Source of the DNA: JAWXCH01 sp034440595
Lineage (GTDB): Bacteria > Planctomycetota > Planctomycetia > Pirellulales > JALHPA01
DNA: 7,422 bases
Assembly: GCA_034440595.1 (NCBI GenBank)
Contig: JAWXCH010000136.1
Location: 1 to 7,422, forward strand
Direction: 5' to 3'
A program made the translations under genes and the position numbers. Below the pieces are notes generated by a model. The model was not told the origin of the DNA, did no database searches, and saw nothing but the letters and a program-made list of their open reading frames with translations. Shown piece by piece: positions 1-6,198 of the stretch (position 1 is the first letter of the stretch; the number at the start of each line of letters is the position of its first letter).

Positions 1-295
1 CAACATCATTGCCCGGCTGCGCGTCGGTCGGAAAAACATCCCGGAATGCATTAGTGTCGTCCGGCACATTACCGGAGTTCGCACTTTGAGACGCCACGTA
101 GCGTTCGTCTGCGGACATTGTCGCTGACGATTCCAGAGTATCCGCTGGGGAGTCTGAGGCTGGGGAAGCCGAGACCAGTGTCACCGAGAATGCAAAGCGA
201 TCCTCCAATCGCTCGATGGTCGTGCGTCGCGCCTGGACACGAGGTCTCCCAGAGACGCTAGAAGATTTTCGATGAATATTCGACAAGCCGAGCAT
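1..295 (-). CDS. N-terminus of a planctomycete secreted/surface protein (partial, runs off left edge)
   Basis: An open frame begins at the ATG at 295-293 and stays open for 98 codons to the window edge, so the C-terminal part is missing. Residues 23-37 read RRTTIERLEDRFAFS, followed by VTLVSASPAS. This matches the short arginine-rich LExLEDR-(L/A)S signature at the N-terminus of many planctomycete extracellular proteins (Planc_extracel type), which precedes or overlaps an unusual signal sequence. After it comes a low-complexity stretch rich in Ser, Ala, Asp and Asn (about residues 42-98), typical of exported planctomycete proteins. An in-frame TGA lies at about 322-320, so ATG 295 is the only ATG available upstream of the motif; no good Shine-Dalgarno precedes it, and the start is therefore less sure than the frame. 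The function cannot be told because the functional domains lie outside the window. The motif is seen; surface location is inferred from family knowledge. Confidence 0.72.
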   Translation of the reverse strand, partial: MLGLSNIHRKSSSVSGRPRVQARRTTIERLEDRFAFSVTLVSASPASDSPADTLESSATMSADERYVASQSANSGNVPDDTNAFRDVFPTDAQPGNDV

Positions 296-711
296 GGAGC
301 GCGCGTAATGTGAATGACCTCATATGCAGGAAACATCATTCTGAACATGGCTGGACGCAATTGCAACGAACCGTCAGGGAAATCAGATCAATTCCACGGA
401 TAATTGCGTGACGGAAAAGTTTGCCGAACCCCCGTGATCGTCAATCTCGGGAGTATTCTGCGGCAATCGGTGAAATCCCTGGCCGGCCCCTGCCAGGAAA
501 ACCCGGCGTTTTTTGGGTCGTTACCAGCGGCAAGTGAGAAGCCTACCTGCCAACAGGGCACAAAACAAAAGCCTCGACGGAATTGCACCATCGAGGCTCT
601 TGATTCGTTTTTCCCTTGGCCTTGCTGGCTGACCTTGCCGACGCCACCACCGAATGAAACTAATCGGACAGCGACGTATCAACTATCGATCGACGGCCAG
701 CAAATTAGGCG
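296..711. other. Intergenic region, no gene seen
   Basis: About 415 bases separate the start of the left-edge surface-protein gene from the stop of the YciF-like gene. Frames open on either strand here give compositions unlike any protein family I know. The only supported element is the stem-loop terminator at 561-598. The rest presumably holds the promoter and leader of the surface-protein gene, but no convincing -35/-10 pair was seen. Confidence 0.6.
561..598 (-). terminator. Rho-independent terminator of the YciF-like gene
   Basis: The arms AGCCTCGA (570-577) and TCGAGGCT (591-598) form a perfect 8-bp stem; two further G-C pairs (579-580 with 588-589) can form inside past a mismatch. Read on the minus strand, the stem is followed directly by TTTGTTTTG, a good U-tract, about 115 bases after the YciF stop codon. 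On the plus strand a weaker T-run (607-611) follows after a gap, so slight activity in both directions is possible. Confidence 0.8.
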
Positions 712-1206
712 TTACGAGTTAATCGCCTCGAAATTGAGCGTCGAGGCCAGCTCAGTCAAGTTTTCGTCTGTCTCCTTCTCTTCTGCCAATGTCTCTTCCA
801 GCAGCTTGGCGGCTTTATCCATGCCCAGGTTTTGGGCGAAAGTTGCCAGCGTGCCATAGGTGGCGATCTCGTAGTGTTCCACCTTCTGAGCCGAAGCGAT
901 GAGGCCCGCATCCATGACTGCCGGCTCGGCGTCTTCTTCCATGAGATGCGATCCTTCTTTGATCAGGCCTTCCATTGCTTCGCATTTTTTGCCGCGGGGG
1001 GCGTGCTCGAGCAACTCAAAGACCTTCTCCAGTCGCTCTACGTGTGTCTGGGTCTGCTCCAGATGCTCTTCAAATGCTGCACGAAGCTCATCGGACGAAG
1101 CCGCCTTGGCCATTTTGGGTAACGCCTTCAGCAATTGCTTTTCGGCATGGTAGATATCTTTAACCTCGTCAAGAAATAAATCTTGCAAATTCTTCAGCTT
1201 ACTCAT
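712..1206 (-). CDS. YciF/DUF892-type ferritin-like protein
   Basis: This 164-residue protein matches the YciE/YciF (DUF892) family in length and pattern: an N-terminal KNLQDLFLDEVKDIYHAEKQLLKALPKM segment, then EEHLEQTQTHVERLEKVFELL, then SAQKVEHYEIATYGTLATFAQNLG at about 105-128, and a final acidic helix with LLEETLAEEKETDENL. The family folds as a four-helix ferritin-like bundle with a dimetal site. Candidate ligands are E14, E48/H49, H55, E110/H111/E113 and E143/E145, placed by pattern only. Members are cytoplasmic and often induced by osmotic or general stress; the reaction is not established. The ATG at 1206 is preferred to the adjoining GTG at 1209 because GAGG(TG) at 1216-1211 sits six bases upstream of the ATG. 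It follows the Ku remnant after 101 bases and is closed by the terminator at 561-598, so it is probably transcribed on its own or as the last gene. Confidence 0.9.
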   Translation of the reverse strand: MSKLKNLQDLFLDEVKDIYHAEKQLLKALPKMAKAASSDELRAAFEEHLEQTQTHVERLEKVFELLEHAPRGKKCEAMEGLIKEGSHLMEEDAEPAVMDAGLIASAQKVEHYEIATYGTLATFAQNLGMDKAAKLLEETLAEEKETDENLTELASTLNFEAINS

Positions 1207-1307
1207 CACACACCTCGAAGGGTTAGTAGAAAGGATTGTTTTGATTTCCTACGGAATGCTCACAGATAGCAGTTCTTGTGCCATAGTATTTGGATCTCTC
1301 CCCGCCC
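1207..1307 (-). promoter_or_regulatory. Leader of the YciF-like gene with ribosome binding site
   Basis: This 101-base gap holds the YciF ribosome binding site (GAGGTG on the minus strand, 1216-1211). It also has a small inverted repeat TTCC-TAC-GGAA (1246-1256) and a TACTAT hexamer on the minus strand around 1283-1288 that could serve as a -10 element. No matching -35 was recognised, so the promoter is only suggested. Confidence 0.3.
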
Positions 1308-1754
1308 TTACGAAGCCTTAGATTTTCGCTTCCGCGGCTTGGTCATTCGACGGGTTGAAGTTGCTCGCTTGGCAGTTGTCCGACCACCCGGTTTCTTACC
1401 GGTCGATTTCATGCTGCGTTTCAAAGCGTCCATCAGATTGATCACCGCTGGCTCATCTTCGCTTTCGCTTGTTTCGACCACATCATTCCCTTCCACCTTG
1501 GCGTCGATTGGCTCAACCAGGCGGTTGCGATAACGGTTTTTGTAGTCCGAGAATGCGAATTCTTCTTCGCTCCAGGAACGAATCAAATCCTTGGCTAGCT
1601 GCAGATTTCGAGCTGTGACCTTGCCGGTCCCTTTGGGGAAATCCTCCGCAGGCCGCAATTCGGACTCGTAATTGAGCATCGCCATCTGCAAGTGCCCGTC
1701 AACCGCCCGGATGGCCACAATCTGGTCAATCGGTCCATAAGAACGGGAAGTCAA
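1308..1754 (-). pseudogene. C-terminal remnant of Ku (non-homologous end-joining DNA-end-binding protein)
   Basis: The 148-residue product matches the second half of bacterial Ku: QIVAIRAVDGHLQMAMLNY, then ELRPAEDFP, KVTARNLQLAKDLI, FSDYKNRYRNRLVEPIDAKVEG, INLMDALKRSMKS, and a Lys/Arg-rich tail (from about residue 117) like the extended C-terminus that binds DNA. Bacterial Ku is usually about 250-300 residues and works as a homodimer that threads onto DNA ends and recruits LigD. Here roughly the first 120-150 residues, forming much of the beta-barrel, are absent. The Ku frame is closed by a TGA at 1766-1764, and 31 bases beyond the TTG at 1754 the M28 peptidase gene ends, so no room remains for the missing half. 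A TTG start with GGAG only three bases before it could allow translation. The conserved sequence and intact stop suggest either recent truncation or a retained short protein. No ligD is in view. Confidence 0.75.
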
Positions 1755-1785
1755 AATCTCCGATCATGGATCAGAAATGCTTCCC
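1745..1785. repeat. Inverted repeat spanning the peptidase/Ku-remnant junction
   Basis: GGGAAG (1745-1750) and CTTCCC (1780-1785) are perfect 6-base inverted arms that bracket the short space between the peptidase stop codon and the Ku-remnant frame. Inside them GATC-ATG-GATC (1762-1772) forms a second small dyad. The whole can fold as an interrupted hairpin over the candidate TTG start and its GGAG. It could be a deletion scar, a translational control element, or chance. Confidence 0.4.
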
Positions 1786-3000
1786 TCACATCTGGCCAGA
1801 TTCTGCATTGGATTGGGCGAAGGTCCGCAACAATCTGCTCCCAAACAAGACTCCGCGCCAGGCAGCGTCAAAGTCGAGATGTTCGGCCGTATCGCCCGGC
1901 AGATGATACCACGGCATGTACCCGTGTTCCCGAAAACTGACGATTGTCATTCCAGGCAATCCGCGGACTAGGAAAGCTAAGCCATCCGTCGGACCGGGCA
2001 TTGTGTGCGGGCGATTGTCTTCCAAGCCAAACGCTGTTGCCACTTGGCTGGTTGTTTGAATCATCTCTGGCGGGTAGGCAACAGGCCAACCAAACAGAGG
2101 CGTTTCCGCCTTGAAGAATTTCACCGGTCCAACTCCCAGGTTATCAAAGTTCACGAAGACGGTCGGTACTGAGTTCAGTTCGGCACGGTGTTGATCGGCC
2201 CAAGCAGCAGCACCCAATAACCCAGATTCTTCGCAACCAGGTAGGAGCACGACGAACTCGACGTCGTCGATCGGATTGGTGAGCCAATCCTCAGCCAGGG
2301 CCAAGGCAGCCGCCGCGCCGCTTGCATTGTCTGCCGCACCTGGCACAAACGCGCCGATTGACCACTCTCCGACCAACAGGATTGCGACTGTGTAGAGCAC
2401 CAGCACGACCCCGTTGGCGATCGAAAGCGTGTCGGTCATGCCATTTGCAAATACCAATGCACTGAGCACCGCTTGCCCGCAGATGATGAGTCCGGCCGGC
2501 AGCAGCGGAGGTTTCAAAAAGCTTGGCAGCCACCAGAACAGAGGTATCAGATATTTTCCCAGAATCCACATAAAACCAGTGCGTTGTGTATCGTAGTGAC
2601 CACTTGCGATCACTCGCAGCCGTGGCGATGGAGTCCGAATCCAAGCAAAAACATTCGCTGACTCGTATCTTACGATCGGCCTGCTGAGCCAGATGCCGCA
2701 CGTCCTGTTTTCAGCCCACATTGAGGCCAGCACGGCGGCGTCGATCGCAATCGCAAGGAGGGGGTGCAGCCAGAAGAGCACACCTCCTGCGGCTGCCACA
2801 ATCACGTGAATGAGAATCCGACCGCCGAACGAACTGGATCCCTGAAACAGTTCGCGTTGAGGCTCGAGGCCAATGAGTCGCAATTGCTCGCAAAGATAGT
2901 CGGCTGCCCTCTGTTCTTGAACTGTGGTGGAACCACGATGCCCGAAGTCCGCTAGAGCACGAACTCGTTGCTCAAAACTCGCACGTTGGGCGTCATTCAT
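1786..3000 (-). CDS. Membrane-associated M28-family zinc peptidase
   Basis: This 404-residue protein carries the ordered metal-binding motifs of M28 aminopeptidase-type peptidases: HYD at 135-137 (H135), GAADNASG at 221-228 (D224 as bridging Asp), CEESG at 256-260 (E257/E258, catalytic base and ligand), NFDN at 284-287 (D286) and WYHLPGD at 364-370 (H367). These would bind two zinc ions and cleave N-terminal residues from peptides. Unlike typical secreted M28 enzymes it has hydrophobic segments at about 61-93, and a long hydrophobic stretch at about 143-212 between H135 and D224, so it is probably an integral membrane protein. The N-terminus (residues 1-60) is soluble and resembles the usual M28 start (GSTTVQEQRAADYLCEQL). 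ATG 3000 is the natural start, though no strong Shine-Dalgarno precedes it. The Ku remnant follows after 31 bases. The substrate is unknown. Confidence 0.88.
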   Translation of the reverse strand: MNDAQRASFEQRVRALADFGHRGSTTVQEQRAADYLCEQLRLIGLEPQRELFQGSSSFGGRILIHVIVAAAGGVLFWLHPLLAIAIDAAVLASMWAENRTCGIWLSRPIVRYESANVFAWIRTPSPRLRVIASGHYDTQRTGFMWILGKYLIPLFWWLPSFLKPPLLPAGLIICGQAVLSALVFANGMTDTLSIANGVVLVLYTVAILLVGEWSIGAFVPGAADNASGAAAALALAEDWLTNPIDDVEFVVLLPGCEESGLLGAAAWADQHRAELNSVPTVFVNFDNLGVGPVKFFKAETPLFGWPVAYPPEMIQTTSQVATAFGLEDNRPHTMPGPTDGLAFLVRGLPGMTIVSFREHGYMPWYHLPGDTAEHLDFDAAWRGVLFGSRLLRTFAQSNAESGQM

Positions 3001-3036
3001 TTTGCATATTCACGACTAGGTCTCTTCCCCTTGCCG

Positions 3037-3049
3037 ATTACCTGGTAAT
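3037..3049. promoter_or_regulatory. 13-base palindrome ATTACC-N-GGTAAT upstream of the M28 peptidase
   Basis: ATTACC (3037-3042) and GGTAAT (3044-3049) are perfect arms around one base, 37 bases upstream of the peptidase ATG. Size, symmetry and position fit an operator for a dimeric regulator. Which regulator is unknown, and no regulator gene is nearby. Confidence 0.35.
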
Positions 3050-3242
3050 GCGACACTTTCCGGAGTTTAGTGGATAGTGGAACTTTACAGTAGGGCCTTG
3101 GTCGCTGGAAAGCGACTTGCCGCATTTTCGCGCGGGGGATTCTTGCGAGACATTGACAACTAAAATGCAGGCAAGCAGAGAAAAATAAGAGGGCTTTTTC
3201 AATGCAATTGAAGCATAGTCTGCCACGCTAGCCTGTAGACGA

Positions 3243-3258
3243 GAACACGTACGTGTTC
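3243..3258. promoter_or_regulatory. 16-base perfect palindrome GAACACGT|ACGTGTTC
   Basis: The sequence from 3243 to 3258 equals its own reverse complement, with no spacer. With no loop it is unlikely to be an efficient RNA terminator hairpin and fits a DNA-binding site for a dimeric protein better. It lies 243 bases before the M28 start and 116 bases beyond the PEP-CTERM stop, so which gene it would serve is unclear. Confidence 0.4.
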
Positions 3259-3374
3259 ACTGCCCCGTTAGGAATGAGCAGTTATCTCCCGCCCGCTATC
3301 AATCAGAGAGCCAGATCCAAAATCCATAGATCGTATTCAGGATGGCACAGGTCGCGGTAGCTCACCCCTGCGTA

Positions 3375-4106
3375 CTAGGCGAGAGCCCGTGTGCGACGAC
3401 GAACACTCCGCAAGCACGTAATTCCAAACGTAGCGCTGGCGGCTAAACCCAGCACGAGCGTGCTTGGCTCTGGAACAACCTCGGCGGCAATGTTGATACT
3501 GGCATCAGCCAAGAACTGGTCGAGCTGCGGCCCAGCAAGTGCAAAGCCGTTCCCGCCATTGACGTTCGTCATGTTCATCGACAGCGAAACCGAATTCGGG
3601 TCGAGGTATGGCAACAACGACCCGCCCGTCACCATGGCAAAAGTCGCTGTGAACAATGCACCAGTCCCTGGAGGGCCTAGAAGTCCAGACAGAACGCTAT
3701 CGGTCAGAGGTCCCTGTAATAGCAAGTTATCCGCTGGGTCGTAGAGGCTGAACATTCCGCCGGAGTATTCCTGAACGACCAAAGGTCCAGCTAAAATGGC
3801 TGGCCCCGACAAAAACAATCCGTTAATACTGAACGAGGCTATGCTAGTGTTAATGTCCGGAATGAAATTTAGAAAATCAGTGTATTCGATAGCCGTGTAC
3901 TGATCGCCAAGTGGCGGACCGACCACTTGGTCGATTGTGGAAAGAAACCCGGGCGATTGTCCGGCGGGGAAACCCATTCCGACGTCAGGTCCTGTGCCGC
4001 CCAAATTGAGCTTAATAATTGTAGCGGCCTGTGCGACAGGTAATGCTACACAGATGATTGCACAAGCTATAAGGCCCCGGATTCCTGTTTTACTTACTGC
4101 CGTCAT
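3375..4106 (-). CDS. PEP-CTERM sorting-domain exported protein
   Basis: The 243-residue product has a cleavable signal peptide (basic start, hydrophobic core about 11-22, likely cut after AQA at 25-27). A neutral, Gly/Ser/Leu/Asn-rich body with few charged residues follows (about 28-210). The C-terminus is a PEP-CTERM signal: VPEPST at 211-216, a hydrophobic helix at about 217-231, and a basic tail RSVRRRTR at 233-240. In known systems the exosortase EpsH/XrtA family recognises this tripartite end, removes it and delivers the protein to the cell surface or exopolysaccharide matrix. No exosortase or polysaccharide gene is in the window, as is common for scattered PEP-CTERM substrates. The body matches no enzyme I recognise, and a structural or matrix role is inferred. 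ATG 4106 gives a normal signal peptide; its ribosome binding site is weak. The gene stands alone, with non-coding flanks on both sides. Confidence 0.9.
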   Translation of the reverse strand: MTAVSKTGIRGLIACAIICVALPVAQAATIIKLNLGGTGPDVGMGFPAGQSPGFLSTIDQVVGPPLGDQYTAIEYTDFLNFIPDINTSIASFSINGLFLSGPAILAGPLVVQEYSGGMFSLYDPADNLLLQGPLTDSVLSGLLGPPGTGALFTATFAMVTGGSLLPYLDPNSVSLSMNMTNVNGGNGFALAGPQLDQFLADASINIAAEVVPEPSTLVLGLAASATFGITCLRSVRRRTRALA

Positions 4107-4488
4107 TGGATTATCCGTTTGTATTGAAGCCTAGATGTGATTCGGAGTGGCCCTAAGTGTGCGATTAGCTTCGCCCCTAGGCTGGACGTGATTCTAACGG
4201 AATTTTCAGCGACGTATACATTTTGGCGCGGCTCTACGAAAAATTAACAAAATAGAAATAACCCCTAAATAACACCTACTTTATAGCCGTTTCCATCTTT
4301 ATCGGCTGCGACTCCTGAACTGCCGAAGAATATCGTGATTCTGCGATGCCGCTCGGCAAATCGTTCATTGCGTCCGGACTTGAGCCGCGCCGCCACACCG
4401 CCCCACCACGATGGGGGGCAGTTGCGCTCAGCGCGAAAATATGCAGAGAGAATTGAATCTGCTACGGACGCGCGATGCGGCAGAGGGC
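4107..4488. other. Intergenic region, AT-rich upstream of the PEP-CTERM gene
   Basis: This 382-base gap separates the PEP-CTERM start from the cyanase stop. The part near 4190-4285 is AT-rich compared with its surroundings and probably contains the PEP-CTERM promoter, but no clear hexamer pair was seen. A strong GC hairpin (GCCCC at 4400-4404 with GGGGC at 4415-4419) lies about 70 bases after the cyanase stop and may mark the end of the operon transcript; it has no U-tract. A minus-strand open frame (4265-4513) overlaps the cyanase end and has no recognisable content. Confidence 0.5.
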
Positions 4489-4938
4489 CTAGAATTTTTT
4501 GTATTGCAGCCACTTGCCGTTGAAAGACAGTTCCATGCGCGGCACACCGGCTGGATCTTCCACTTTGTCGATGTCGATCGACATGTCGATCGCGCTCATG
4601 ATGCCGTCGCCAAATAGCTCATGCGCCACGTCCTTAAAGACCGGACCATAGAGCAGCACGATTTCGTAGAGCCGGTAGATGAAGGGATCGGTCGGTGGCC
4701 AAGGCTGCGCTGGTGCCCGATGCGGCGCCTTCACCAACACCCCTTGCGCCTCGGCTGGCAACTCGAGAGCTTTGACCAGGCCCGCAGCCTCCTCGCTAGT
4801 ACACTGCCCATAGCCGTACACCAGCATGGCCGTGTAGACCGGGCTTCTGCCGATCGATTTTCCAATGGACGACCAGTCGAGCCGGAGACGATCCTTCGCC
4901 TCCAGCCCCAGGTCACGAACCTCGTCGCGCGTCTGCAT
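4489..4938 (-). CDS. cynS: Cyanase (cyanate hydratase)
   Basis: The 149-residue product is close to the roughly 156-residue length of bacterial cyanase. The enzyme converts cyanate plus bicarbonate to ammonia and CO2 through a carbamate, as a cytoplasmic decamer. The N-terminal helical domain (about 5-70) resembles the helix-turn-helix-like region of the family. The C-terminal catalytic part contains TDPFIYRLYEIVLLYG and FGDGIMSAIDMSIDI, ending in NGKWLQYKKF. The catalytic triad of the E. coli enzyme (Arg96, Glu99, Ser122) corresponds here to R89, E92 and S115, all present with matching spacing. The start ATG at 4938 is supported by GGAG (4949-4946) seven bases upstream. It lies 33 bases after the formate dehydrogenase stop on the same strand, so the two are almost surely cotranscribed. 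The usual companions of cyanase, a CynR regulator and CynT carbonic anhydrase, are absent from the window. Confidence 0.95.
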   Translation of the reverse strand: MQTRDEVRDLGLEAKDRLRLDWSSIGKSIGRSPVYTAMLVYGYGQCTSEEAAGLVKALELPAEAQGVLVKAPHRAPAQPWPPTDPFIYRLYEIVLLYGPVFKDVAHELFGDGIMSAIDMSIDIDKVEDPAGVPRMELSFNGKWLQYKKF

Positions 4939-4971
4939 TTACGTTCTCCGTTTCGTGAATGAATGTCCCAA

Positions 4972-6174
4972 CTATCCCTTTTTGAAGCGTGCGGCCTCTT
5001 CGGCACCCTTGGTCGCATTGCCGGCACTGTAGGAATGCGCGCCTGCGCCCGCCAGTTTCCCCTCGTGAACGATCAGATACTTTTCGCGAATCGGTCGTCC
5101 CTCGAAGTAGCACTCCAGAATCTCGCGCGTGCCGGCAGCGTAACGAGCCTGCGCCGAAAGGCTGGAGCCTGAAATGTGTGGGGTCATGCCGTGGTGTGGC
5201 ATCGTGCGCCACGGGTGGTCCTGCGGGGCCGGCTGCGGAAACCAGACATCCCCGGCGTAGCCCGCTAATTGACCGCTTTCCAGTGCCCGCACGATGGCAT
5301 CCCGATCGCAAATCTTGCCGCGCGCGGTATTGATCAGGTAAGCACCTCGCTTCATCTTGCTGAGCATTTTCTCGTTGAATAGGTGCTCGGTTTCAGGATA
5401 AAGAGGACAGTTGATGGTTACCACGTCGCACACTTTGACCATCGACTCCACATCGGCATGATAGGTCAGGTTCAACTCCTTCTCGACGCTTTCGGGAAGG
5501 CGATGCCGATCGGTGTAATGCAGCTTCACATCGAACGGCTTAAGCCGTCGCAGCACGGCCAGGCCGATGCGACCAGCGGCAACCGTGCCGACCGTCATCC
5601 CTTCCAGGTCGTAAGAACGGGCTACACAATCCGCAATGTTCCAACCTTTCTTCACAACCCAGTCGTACGACGGAATGTAATTGCGAACCAGCCCGAGAAT
5701 CATCATCACCACGTGTTCGGCAACACTAATGCTGTTGCTGAAAGTCACCTCCGCTACGGTCAGCTTACGGTCCATGGCGGCTTGCAAATCGACGTGGTCC
5801 GAGCCGATTCCTGCCGTGATGGCGAGCTTGAGCTTGGGTGCCTTGGCGATTCGCTCGGCAGTAATGTATGCGGGCCAGAAGGGTTGGGAGATCACAATCT
5901 CGGCGTCGGCTAGCTCCTTGTCCAAAGTCGAGCCCGCGCCGTCCTTGTCAGACGTGACCACAAGGGTATGCCCGAGACTTTCCAGGAACTTTCGCAATCC
6001 TAGCTCACCGGAAACGCTTCCCAGCAACACGCCCGGCTGAAAGTCGATCGCCTTGGGAGAGGGCAACGTCTGGCCGTCGGGATATTTCTCCAGCTTAGGT
6101 AGCCCATCGCGAGCGTAGGACTTGGGATAGCCATTGATGGGATCGTCATACAAAACGCAAACGACTTTGGACAT
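4972..6174 (-). CDS. fdh: NAD-dependent formate dehydrogenase (D-2-hydroxyacid dehydrogenase superfamily)
   Basis: This 400-residue protein matches the single-subunit, metal-free formate dehydrogenase of Pseudomonas sp. 101 and methylotrophs along its whole length. The enzyme oxidises formate to CO2 with reduction of NAD+ in the cytoplasm. Substrate-side segments are LYDDPINGYPKSYARD at 8-23, QPFWPAY at 97-103 and TAGIGSDHVDL at 120-130. The Rossmann loop is GTVAAGRIG at 196-204. D222, in YTDRHRLPESVEKELNL, is the Asp that gives NAD rather than NADP preference. Key residues with the one-residue offset from the Pseudomonas numbering are all present: I123, N147, R285, Q314 and H333. It ends AHSYSAGNATKGAEEAARFKKG, as the bacterial enzymes do. 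ATG 6174 is the start, with GGAG (6184-6181) six bases before it. It is the first gene of a pair with cyanase. Similarity by memory to proteobacterial enzymes is striking, so transfer is possible. Confidence 0.97.
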   Translation of the reverse strand: MSKVVCVLYDDPINGYPKSYARDGLPKLEKYPDGQTLPSPKAIDFQPGVLLGSVSGELGLRKFLESLGHTLVVTSDKDGAGSTLDKELADAEIVISQPFWPAYITAERIAKAPKLKLAITAGIGSDHVDLQAAMDRKLTVAEVTFSNSISVAEHVVMMILGLVRNYIPSYDWVVKKGWNIADCVARSYDLEGMTVGTVAAGRIGLAVLRRLKPFDVKLHYTDRHRLPESVEKELNLTYHADVESMVKVCDVVTINCPLYPETEHLFNEKMLSKMKRGAYLINTARGKICDRDAIVRALESGQLAGYAGDVWFPQPAPQDHPWRTMPHHGMTPHISGSSLSAQARYAAGTREILECYFEGRPIREKYLIVHEGKLAGAGAHSYSAGNATKGAEEAARFKKG

Positions 6175-6198
6175 GAGCTGCTCCGCCTGATCAGTGGA

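Larger units (their letters stand above)
3001..3374. other. Intergenic region with small palindromes, no sure gene
   Basis: This 374-base gap lies between the peptidase start and the PEP-CTERM stop. It holds a 13-base palindrome (3037-3049), a 16-base perfect palindrome (3243-3258), and a 6-bp stem GTCGCT/AGCGAC closing a GGAA tetraloop (3101-3116). A minus-strand frame at 3038-3226 gives a lipoprotein-like N-terminus but has no ribosome binding site and is not called as a gene. No U-tract terminator for the PEP-CTERM gene was found. Confidence 0.55.

Noticed and set aside
404..859. Plus-strand 151-codon open frame
   Set aside because: It overlaps the YciF-like gene in the opposite direction and the terminator stem, and its product is a Ser-rich composition with no family pattern. 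It is a shadow of the minus-strand gene.
2291..2701. Minus-strand 136-codon frame inside the peptidase gene
   Set aside because: It is an alternate frame of the M28 peptidase gene, rich in Arg, Cys and His as expected for an out-of-frame reading.
4400..4419. GCCCC/GGGGC hairpin as an intrinsic terminator of the fdh-cynS operon
   Set aside because: The stem is strong and in a suitable place, but no U-tract follows on the minus strand, so it is mentioned only as a possible transcript end.
4265..4513. Minus-strand 82-codon frame between PEP-CTERM and cyanase genes
   Set aside because: It overlaps the end of cyanase in another frame, has no ribosome binding site and no recognisable motif. The GC hairpin at 4400-4419 lies within it.
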